DNA of 64,000 nt from Morganella morganii (GTDB taxonomy: Bacteria > Pseudomonadota > Gammaproteobacteria > Enterobacterales > Enterobacteriaceae), in assembly GCF_019402645.1 (NCBI RefSeq), contig NZ_VKKS01000001.1, positions 1,302,970 to 1,366,969 of the forward strand. Reading direction: 5' to 3'. The notes under the pieces were generated by a model. It did not search any database and had not been told where the DNA came from. It saw only the letters and a list, made by a program, of their open reading frames with translations. The translations under genes were made by a program, and so were the position numbers. Positions 57,589 to 64,000 of this stretch are shown in pieces (position 1 is the stretch's first letter; every line of letters starts with the position of its first letter).

Positions 57589-58791
57589 TTGGTGAAATCT
57601 TCAGCACAGCCCGGACATATTGACCATATAAAACAAACCAATATGGGAGTTGTGTACCGTTATATTGATCGCGAAGGGCCAATTTCCCGCATTTCACTCT
57701 CGAAAAAAGCACAGCTGGCGCCGGCGAGTATTACCAAAATCACCCGTGAACTGATGGACGCGCATTTGGTAAAAGAAACGGAGTTTCCGGGGCTGGGATT
57801 TCGGGGCCGTCCGGCGGTGGGGCTGAAAACGAATTGTGATGGCTGGCATTTTTTATGTATCCGTATTAACCGGGGCGAGTTGGTTTTTGCTCTGCGGGAA
57901 CTGAGCGGGAAATTGCTGGCTGAAGATATTATTGAATTTCCGGCGGATAACCGGGATTTCGTTACACCTTTTCTGGCACAGGTCGATGCTTTCTTTTCCC
58001 GTAATCACCAGATAACCGAGCGGCTCACTGCGATTGCAATTACCACGGATGCGATTGTTGATCCGGCAAACGGTATTATCCGCCATTCCCCGTACTATCA
58101 GCTGACGGATCTACCGGTAGCGGAAATTCTTTATCAGCACACCGGGATGCCGGTATTCCTCCAGCACGGTATTTCAGCCTGGTCTCTGGCTGAATATTTT
58201 TTTGGTGCGGCGAAAGAGTGCAAAAATATTATCCAATTAGTGATTGATGAAAATGTCGGTGCTGCCATTATTACCGACGGTGCGCTGTTGCATGCCGGTA
58301 GTCACAGTACGGCGGAAATCGGTCATACTCAAATCAATCCTCAGGGCAAACACTGTAACTGCGGTAACCACGGTTGCCTGGAAACTGAAATTGGTTTACA
58401 TCATGTGCTGGAAACGGCGGCTCAGTTTCTGGACGCTCCGGAGGGACAACCGCTGACTACCGGGATGTTATGCCGTGCGGTGCTGGACGGTAATATGGCT
58501 GCCTGTGAACTGATAGAGCAGGTGGGGCAGAATATCGGGGATATTGCCGCGGTGATGGTCAATATCTTTAATCCGGAGATTATTCTGATTGGTTCACCAT
58601 TAAACCCTGCATCATCTGTTCTGTTTCCCGCTATCAGTGCCCGGATTACACAACGCGCCTTACCGGCATTCAGCCGGAAACTGACAATGACTTCATGTGA
58701 ATTTAACAATTGCGGTACATTACCCGGTGCAGCGTTAATCAAAGAGGCGTTGTATAACGGTTCGCTTCTCATCAAACTGATGGATGGTTAA
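57589..58791 (+). CDS. mlc: Mlc, ROK-family glucose-responsive repressor
   Basis: 400 aa from a TTG start at 57589 (MVKSSAQPGHIDHIKQTN, aligned with E. coli MVAENQPGHIDQIKQTN). N-terminal winged helix, ROK domain with Zn motif CNCGNHGCLE, HAGSHSTAEIGHTQ and the C-terminal NGSLLIKLM. Represses ptsG, manXYZ and mal genes and is sequestered by dephosphorylated PtsG. ynfL/ynfM and bioD2 neighbours are as in E. coli, apart from the inserted DUF1460 gene. Confidence 0.97.
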   Translation: MVKSSAQPGHIDHIKQTNMGVVYRYIDREGPISRISLSKKAQLAPASITKITRELMDAHLVKETEFPGLGFRGRPAVGLKTNCDGWHFLCIRINRGELVFALRELSGKLLAEDIIEFPADNRDFVTPFLAQVDAFFSRNHQITERLTAIAITTDAIVDPANGIIRHSPYYQLTDLPVAEILYQHTGMPVFLQHGISAWSLAEYFFGAAKECKNIIQLVIDENVGAAIITDGALLHAGSHSTAEIGHTQINPQGKHCNCGNHGCLETEIGLHHVLETAAQFLDAPEGQPLTTGMLCRAVLDGNMAACELIEQVGQNIGDIAAVMVNIFNPEIILIGSPLNPASSVLFPAISARITQRALPAFSRKLTMTSCEFNNCGTLPGAALIKEALYNGSLLIKLMDG

Positions 58792-58966
58792 ATAATTCTG
58801 TAGTGTCTGTCTTTGACATAAAACAAATTAATGGCAGGGATTTGTTTATGAAAACAGGATTTTCGCAAAAAATTGCGCTGGCGCAAGCCTGATATAAACC
58901 GGATGTTTTACACTGCTCCCGTTATCAATTTTGATACGCACCTCTTGATATAACGGAAAAACATCT

Positions 58967-59656
58967 ATGTTAAGGCGCTTGTTTATAACCGGCACAGATA
59001 CGAATATCGGTAAAACTGTTGCGACGCGGGCTTTAATGCAAGCCATCAACCGCCTGGGTAAATCTGTTGTTGGCTATAAACCAATCGCGACAGAATACCA
59101 CGACACACTTAACGGCAAACGTAACCGTGATGCAATGATCCTGCATGACTCATCATCTGTTGATGTTTCTTATCAGGATATCAATCCGGTGATGCTGGAA
59201 AGTAATTATGGTCAGACGACCACTGAAGTTCAGTTTCCTGCGTTATCGCAGGGTCTGGAAAAATTAAGTCATCTGGCGGATCAGGTTGTGGTGGAAGGGA
59301 ACGGCGGATGGCGTTATTTACTGAATAACGACACTTTTTTATCCGATTGGGTGAAAAAAGAGAAATTGCCGGTGATTCTGGTAGTAGGGATCCAGTCCGG
59401 CTGTGTGAACCATGCATTATTAACTGCCGAAGCTATTAAAAATGATGGTCTGGAAATTATCGGCTGGATTGCAAACCGGATAAATCCGGGGTTATCACAC
59501 TACGCCCAGGTTATGGATCGCTTACTGACACATATACCGGCACCCCTGCTGGGCGAAATTCCGTATCTGCTGCGCCCGGAAGAGCGGGAATTGTCGCATT
59601 ATCTCAACGCAGAACAGATTGAGATGCTCTGGGGTGAGGCGTTAACGGCGTCCTGA
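58967..59656 (+). CDS. bioD2: Dethiobiotin synthase paralogue BioD2
   Basis: 229 aa. P-loop GTDTNIGKTVATRAL, GYKPIATEYHD, and VEGNGGWRYL in the switch region. BioD family ATP-dependent carboxylase converting DAPA to dethiobiotin; this copy corresponds to E. coli YnfK/BioD2 next to mlc, whose in vivo role is unclear. Ends with a strong terminator. Confidence 0.94.
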   Translation: MLRRLFITGTDTNIGKTVATRALMQAINRLGKSVVGYKPIATEYHDTLNGKRNRDAMILHDSSSVDVSYQDINPVMLESNYGQTTTEVQFPALSQGLEKLSHLADQVVVEGNGGWRYLLNNDTFLSDWVKKEKLPVILVVGIQSGCVNHALLTAEAIKNDGLEIIGWIANRINPGLSHYAQVMDRLLTHIPAPLLGEIPYLLRPEERELSHYLNAEQIEMLWGEALTAS

Positions 59657-59674
59657 GTTTTCGGTCGAAAATAC

Positions 59675-59701
59675 AAAAGGGCTGATTTATCAGCCCTTTT
59701 T
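59675..59701 (+). terminator. bioD2 terminator
   Basis: AAAAGGGCTG / CAGCCCTTTT stem, T-run on the plus strand; the A-run also allows use by the convergent gene. Confidence 0.9.
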
Positions 59702-59727
59702 CATGGTCAAAACCTGATAGAGGGTTA

Positions 59728-59961
59728 TTATTTACGCAGATAAATAATATTCTGAGTTTCATTGTCGCAGTTACCCACAATCTGGCCTTCTGCCCGGGCC
59801 GCTTCTTCAGCCGGAACCACAGTCAGTGTAAAACCGTCAGCAGGAACACCATTACTGATGATTTTCTGCGAAATTTCTTCAGTCACACTTTCACATGATG
59901 CCTGCGCCATAACAGGTACAACGGCAAAGAGAACAGCACTGAGCGTAATCAGTTTTTTCAT
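59728..59961 (-). CDS. DUF1161-family small periplasmic protein
   Basis: 77 aa from the second of two ATGs (59961; 7 nt after AAGGAT; the first at 59964 adds one Met). Signal peptide ending VMAQA-SCES, then ITEEISQKIISNG-like core with VGNC near the end, the DUF1161 pattern with two Cys. Function unknown. Likely transcribed after ynfB (19 nt). Confidence 0.85.
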   Translation of the reverse strand: MKKLITLSAVLFAVVPVMAQASCESVTEEISQKIISNGVPADGFTLTVVPAEEAARAEGQIVGNCDNETQNIIYLRK

Positions 59962-59980
59962 CATTTATCCTTAAATATAT

Positions 59981-60346
59981 TTATTTCCAGCCAGTAGAAA
60001 CTTCACGCCCCGTATTTGCATCAAGGCAGCGAAGCGTATTAGGTTCCCAATAAGCGGTAACAACCGAACTTTTTAAGCATGCATCTTCAGTATCAATAGC
60101 ACGGTCAACTTTGTCGAACTCTTTTTCAGCACGGCGGTTGATCTTCTGACGCAGAGAGCGGGTATCATCCCATTGCTCTTTTTCCTGACGTGCTCTCTCT
60201 TTTTCAAGCGCAGTATCGCCGCCGCTGATAACACAAGTGCTGCCCGGGCTGCAATTTGTCGTGGCAGCCCCGGCATGAGCTGCGAACATGAAAGGTGCAG
60301 CAAAGGCGGTCGCGATAAACCACTTTCTGAGCATGGAATTAGTCAT
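59981..60346 (-). CDS. ynfB: YnfB-family exported protein (UPF0482/DUF1283)
   Basis: 121 aa from the ATG at 60346 (GAGGAAAACACGACA upstream); upstream in-frame sequence lacks a signal peptide. Signal peptide ends AHAGA-ATT. Mature part matches E. coli Ynf[22 protein letters not shown] and [16 protein letters not shown]. Function unknown; periplasmic. Confidence 0.92.
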   Translation of the reverse strand: MTNSMLRKWFIATAFAAPFMFAAHAGAATTNCSPGSTCVISGGDTALEKERARQEKEQWDDTRSLRQKINRRAEKEFDKVDRAIDTEDACLKSSVVTAYWEPNTLRCLDANTGREVSTGWK

Positions 60347-60454
60347 TGTCGTGTTTTCCTCAAAGTTCAAACCTGCAAACGTCATTCTGATCGTAAGCAT
60401 TATAGCAAAGTGTATTTATGCACCAATAAAAGACAACGTTTTTTGGCGATAATT

Positions 60455-60480
60455 TCAGGTAATTTAAGAAAATTACCTGA
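60455..60480. repeat. Inverted repeat downstream of ydfG
   Basis: TCAGGTAATT / AATTACCTGA with 6-nt loop. It lies 35 nt past the ydfG stop; no clear T-run on either strand, so a weak terminator or other regulatory element. Confidence 0.45.
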
Positions 60481-60514
60481 TTATACGGATGCCGGCTTAT
60501 CTTTTGTGGTGGTT

Positions 60515-61264
60515 TCAGCCTTCGCGGTGCACACTCAGCCCGGCGAATGACTGACAGACCGGCATCATTTCCATAGTATTGATATTTACGTGCGGCGGCA
60601 ATGCTGCAACCCAGAAAACGGCTTCCGCAATATCATCCGGCATCAGCGGATCGGTATTTTTATAGGTATTTGCGGCTTTTTCCTCATCTCCGCGATAGCG
60701 GATACCGGAGAACTCAGTACCGCCGACCATACCCGGCTCAATGTCTGTCACACGAATTTTTTTACCGGACAGGTCCGCGCGCAGCGCCAGACTGAACTGA
60801 CGAACAAAGGCTTTGGTTCCGCAATAAACGTTACCACCGGCATACGGCCATGACCCGGCGGTTGAGCCTAAATTAATGATATGACCCCGGTTTCTTTCAA
60901 CCATACCCGGCAGAATAGCGCGGGTCATATGCAGCAGTCCCTTGATATTGGTGTCCACCACCACATCCCACTCCGCCGGATTGCCTTTATCAACGGTTTC
61001 CATGCCCAGTGCCAGACCGGCGTTATTTACCAGTACATCGATTTCGCGCAGGGATTCAGGCAGTGAATTAATCACATTGTCGACTGCCGGGCTGTCTGTC
61101 ATATCCAGCGCCAGCGGAAAAAATTTGCTTCCTAACTCTTTTTGCAGTTTCGCCAGGCGTTCAATACGGCGGCCGGTACCGATAACCGTATGACCATTCT
61201 CAATAAATTTACGGGCAAATGCCTCACCAAAACCTGCGGTTGCACCTGTAATCAAAACAATCAT
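60515..61264 (-). CDS. ydfG: YdfG, NADP-dependent 3-hydroxy acid dehydrogenase
   Basis: 249 aa from the ATG at 61264 (GGAG 7 nt upstream; a GTG 3 nt before is the alternative). SDR motifs: GATAGFGEAFARKFIENGH, NNAGLALGM, catalytic Ser in LGSTAGSWPYAGGNVY, YCGTK (Tyr/Lys), DIEPGMVGGTEFS. In E. coli it reduces malonic semialdehyde (RutE pathway) and oxidises serine/3-hydroxy acids. Confidence 0.95.
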   Translation of the reverse strand: MIVLITGATAGFGEAFARKFIENGHTVIGTGRRIERLAKLQKELGSKFFPLALDMTDSPAVDNVINSLPESLREIDVLVNNAGLALGMETVDKGNPAEWDVVVDTNIKGLLHMTRAILPGMVERNRGHIINLGSTAGSWPYAGGNVYCGTKAFVRQFSLALRADLSGKKIRVTDIEPGMVGGTEFSGIRYRGDEEKAANTYKNTDPLMPDDIAEAVFWVAALPPHVNINTMEMMPVCQSFAGLSVHREG

Positions 61265-61462
61265 CACTTACTCCGATTCTGTCAGCGGGGATCCCCGGAA
61301 AAATAATAATAACCATGGCGATATAATACCGGTGGTAATATCGTGATAGTGTATCGTGTCTGCATGACAGAAAGCGGGTTACAGATTCCGTTTTCCAGTT
61401 TTCATCACAGAAAAACACTGAAGTTAATCACTAACAACCTGATTATTTACAGGAGACAAAAA

Positions 61463-61870
61463 ATGGTTCAGGGTCAATGTTTATGTGGCAGAGTGACAGT
61501 ATCTGTGCCGCAGCCAGTGCATGATGTCGCTGTCTGCCATTGCGGCATGTGCAGAAAATGGAATGGTGCACCTTTTATGTCCGTGGATTGCGGCAGTAGT
61601 GTCACCCTGGGTGGTGAGGAATATATCACCCGTTATCACTCCTCGGAGTGGGCCGAGCGTTGCTTTTGCCGCGAATGCGGGACACATCTGTTCTATTATC
61701 TGAAACCGGCGGATCAGTATTATGTGTCTGCGGCACTGCTGGGGGAGACGAAAGAGTCCCGCCTGGCGATGCAGATTTACACTGACAATAAACCGGCATA
61801 TTACAATTTTGCGGAAAAAACGCCGATGCTGACAGAGCAGGATATTCTGGCGATGTTTGAGGCTGAATAA
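61463..61870 (+). CDS. GFA/CENP-V-family zinc protein
   Basis: 135 aa from the ATG at 61463 (AGGAGACAAAAA upstream). Zinc ligands C-x-C (GQCLCGRV), C-x2-C (CHCGMC) and C-x2-C (CFCREC), the glutathione-dependent formaldehyde-activating (GFA) fold. Relatives act as S-hydroxymethylglutathione-type or other Zn-dependent enzymes; substrate unknown. Divergent from ydfG, convergent with prpD. Confidence 0.85.
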   Translation: MVQGQCLCGRVTVSVPQPVHDVAVCHCGMCRKWNGAPFMSVDCGSSVTLGGEEYITRYHSSEWAERCFCRECGTHLFYYLKPADQYYVSAALLGETKESRLAMQIYTDNKPAYYNFAEKTPMLTEQDILAMFEAE

Positions 61871-61876
61871 AACAGA

Positions 61877-61907
61877 AAGCGGATACCGGAGTATCCGCTT
61901 CGTTTTT
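61877..61907. terminator. Terminator between GFA gene and prpD
   Basis: AAGCGGATAC / GTATCCGCTT with 4-nt loop and T5 after CG; located between convergent genes. Confidence 0.82.
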
Positions 61908-61928
61908 CTGCGTTGCCGGGCAGAGAAA

Positions 61929-63380
61929 TCAGATAACAAACAGATCCATAAAGTCGCTGACTGACATGGATTCGAGTGTTTTACGATCACGGGCAGCATT
62001 CAGAATGCGCTGCTGCTGTGTTTCCGGGAACATCCGCGCCAGATTGGTGCGGAATTTCGCCAGCAGCAGCGGAATACCTTCCTCACGGCGGCGGGCGTGC
62101 CCGACCGGATATTCCACCACAACTTCATCCAGCACTGTGCCGTCTTTCAGAGTTACTGTCAGGGCATTAGCGATAGAGCGTTTTTCCGGATCATGGTAAT
62201 CACGGGTAAAAGCGGTATCTTCCTCACAATGAATGCGGGCGCGCAGGGCATCGATACGGCTGTCTGACGCGATACCATCCTCATAATCCGCAGCCGTCAG
62301 ACGGCCGAAGATCAGCGGCACTGCCACCATATACTGAATACAGTGGTCACGGTCAGCCGGGTTATTCAGCGGGCCATGTTTGTCGATAATGCGGATACAG
62401 GCTTCGTGGGTGCGGATAGTGACTTTTTCTATATCATCTGCTGTTTTGCCCAGTGCCGACAGTTTGTGATGCAGCGTCATTGCGGCTTCAACGGCAGTCT
62501 GAGAGTGGAATTCTGCCGGGAATGAAATCTTGAACAGTACGTTCTCCATCACATAAGAGCCGTAATCGCGCTGGAATTTAAACGGCTTGCCGTCAAACAG
62601 CACATCATAAAAACCCCAGGTTTTGGCGGTCAGGACAGTCGGATATCCCATCTCGCCTTTCTGCGCGAACAGCGCCAGACGCACGGCGCGGGATGTGGCA
62701 TCACCGGCAGCCCAGGATTTACGTGAGCCGGTATTCGGTGCATGGCGGTAGGTACGCAGAGACTGGCCATCCACCCACGCATGAGAAACCGCGCTTAATA
62801 ACTGCTCACGACCCAGCCCCAGCATTTCGCCGACAACGGCGGTGGATGCAACTTTCACCAGCACAACGTGGTCGAGACCGACCTTGTTAAACGAGTTTTC
62901 CAGTGCCAGACAGCCCTGAATTTCGTGGGCTTTGATCATGGCGGTCAGCACGCGTTTCAGCGGCAGCGGTGCTTTACCTTTGGCAATGGCTTCACGGGAT
63001 AACCAGTCTGCGACAGCCAGTATACCGCCGAGGTTATCAGAAGGATGGCCCCATTCCGCAGCCAGCCAGGTATCGTTGAAATCCAGCCAGCGGATCATAG
63101 CACCGATGTTGAATGCAGCCTGAACCGGGTCCAGCTGAAATTGTGTTCCCGGGACTTTGGCGCCGTTCGGGACAATGGTTCCCGGCACGACAGGGCCGAG
63201 CATTTTTTTGCACGCCGGATATTCCAGGGCTTCCAGACCGCAGCCCAGGGTGTCCAGGAAACAGTAATACGCGGTGTCATAAGCACGATCACTGCTGATC
63301 TCCATATTCAGAACATAATCGGTGATGTCCTGAATGACCTTGTCGTACTCCTGATGCTGCGGGGTAAAAGATGCTGACAT
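61929..63380 (-). CDS. prpD: 2-methylcitrate dehydratase PrpD
   Basis: 483 aa, same length as E. coli. Dehydrates 2-methylcitrate to 2-methylaconitate in propionate catabolism. Family features: [84 protein letters not shown]. Follows prpC by 26 nt, matching prpBCD order. Confidence 0.97.
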   Translation of the reverse strand: MSASFTPQHQEYDKVIQDITDYVLNMEISSDRAYDTAYYCFLDTLGCGLEALEYPACKKMLGPVVPGTIVPNGAKVPGTQFQLDPVQAAFNIGAMIRWLDFNDTWLAAEWGHPSDNLGGILAVADWLSREAIAKGKAPLPLKRVLTAMIKAHEIQGCLALENSFNKVGLDHVVLVKVASTAVVGEMLGLGREQLLSAVSHAWVDGQSLRTYRHAPNTGSRKSWAAGDATSRAVRLALFAQKGEMGYPTVLTAKTWGFYDVLFDGKPFKFQRDYGSYVMENVLFKISFPAEFHSQTAVEAAMTLHHKLSALGKTADDIEKVTIRTHEACIRIIDKHGPLNNPADRDHCIQYMVAVPLIFGRLTAADYEDGIASDSRIDALRARIHCEEDTAFTRDYHDPEKRSIANALTVTLKDGTVLDEVVVEYPVGHARRREEGIPLLLAKFRTNLARMFPETQQQRILNAARDRKTLESMSVSDFMDLFVI

Positions 63381-63406
63381 ACTTTATCTTCCTTTTTAAT
63401 CAATAA

Positions 63407-64000
63407 TTAGCGCGCTTTAAGTGGTACGAAGGTCTGGTTTTCCGGTCCGGTGTAATTGGCGGACGGACGAATAATTTTATTATCCAGACGCTGTTCAATG
63501 ATGTGTGCAGCCCAGCCTGCGGAACGGGCGATAACAAAAATCGGGGTAAACATGGCAGTCGGCACCCCCATCAGGTGATACGCCACTGCTGAGAACCAGT
63601 CGAGGTTAGGGAACATCTTCTTGTGCTGTGACATCACAGATTCAATGCGATCCGCGATATCAAACAGGCGGAAATCTTTCGCTTCTTCGGATAACTCGCG
63701 GGAAATCGCTTTGATAACCTGGTGACGCGGGTCTGCAATGGTATATACCGGGTGACCGAAGCCCATTACCACTTCACTGCGGGTGAGGCGGGCGAGAATA
63801 TCGGCCTGAGCTTCATCCGGTGAGCTGTAACGTTTCTGGATCTCCAGTGATACCTCGTTGGCACCGCCGTGTTTCGGTCCGCGCAGCGCGGCGATCGCAC
63901 CGGTGATCGGGGAGTAGAAATCGGTTCCGGTTCCGGCAATAACACGGGCAGCAAAAGTGGAAGCGTTAAACTCATGTTCTGCATAAAGAATGAACGAGGA
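63407..64000 (-). CDS. prpC: 2-methylcitrate synthase PrpC (partial, N-terminus outside window)
   Basis: 198 C-terminal residues of ~389 are in the window. Condenses propionyl-CoA with oxaloacetate. Reading from the right edge: [29 protein letters not shown] (catalytic His), [10 protein letters not shown] (His), and the final [20 protein letters not shown] that identifies methylcitrate/citrate synthases. Upstream part and prpB/prpR are beyond the window. Confidence 0.96.
   Translation of the reverse strand, partial: SSFILYAEHEFNASTFAARVIAGTGTDFYSPITGAIAALRGPKHGGANEVSLEIQKRYSSPDEAQADILARLTRSEVVMGFGHPVYTIADPRHQVIKAISRELSEEAKDFRLFDIADRIESVMSQHKKMFPNLDWFSAVAYHLMGVPTAMFTPIFVIARSAGWAAHIIEQRLDNKIIRPSANYTGPENQTFVPLKAR

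Overview
The window looks like a chromosomal segment from the replication-terminus half of an Enterobacterales genome, most likely Morganella or a close Morganellaceae relative (inference). Nearly all genes are recognisable orthologues of the E. coli 1.25-1.7 Mb terminus region, in locally conserved blocks. Base composition looks near 50% GC, too high for Proteus or Providencia. trpG and trpD are separate genes rather than the fused E. coli trpGD. A tus gene with its own Ter site lies at 52.3-53.3 kb.

Layout. 0-7 kb: yciB (cut by the window start), a SulP anion transporter, the qseBC two-component system with divergent ygiW, yciC, ompW and a BON lipoprotein. The SulP/qseBC/ygiW block separates yciB from yciC. 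7.4-14.2 kb: the complete trp operon on the minus strand (trpL-E-G-D-CF-B-A) with promoter, TrpR operator and attenuator. 14.3-24.6 kb: rnm, yciO, rluB, an unknown lipoprotein, yciK, sohB, yciN, topA and cysB. 24.6-27.2 kb: an A+T-rich accessory island with broken small secreted-protein genes and one intact pair (a 277-aa protein and a 180-aa exported protein). 27.3-34.6 kb: acnA, ribA, pgpB, lapAB, pyrF, yciH, osmB. 34.9-43.3 kb: rnb, nth and the rsxABCDGE electron-transport operon. 43.5-45.6 kb: ydgJ and yfeH. 45.9-46.6 kb: a type VI secretion relic (a broken hcp fused to an effector tail, and a broken secreted partner gene). 46.7-53.3 kb: add, ydgA, manA, fumC, tus and Ter. 53.5-54.3 kb: four tandem, unannotated short peptide genes. 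54.4-61.9 kb: ynfM/ynfL, a DUF1460 protein, mlc, bioD2, DUF1161 and ynfB small exported proteins, ydfG and a GFA protein. 61.9-64 kb: prpD and the end of prpC.

Most of the window is housekeeping: tryptophan synthesis, TCA and propionate metabolism, LPS and envelope control, topology and RNA decay. The less ordinary material is in three places. First, the four-gene small-peptide array beside Ter: each gene has a good ribosome binding site and a similar hydrophobic start, and the array has its own terminator. Second, the cysB-acnA island, where a protein with a BIG2-like and possible SleB-like hydrolase region precedes an exported protein, as in an effector-immunity pair. Third, the Hcp-effector relic between yfeH and add. 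I saw no rRNA, tRNA, CRISPR array, transposase or integrase.
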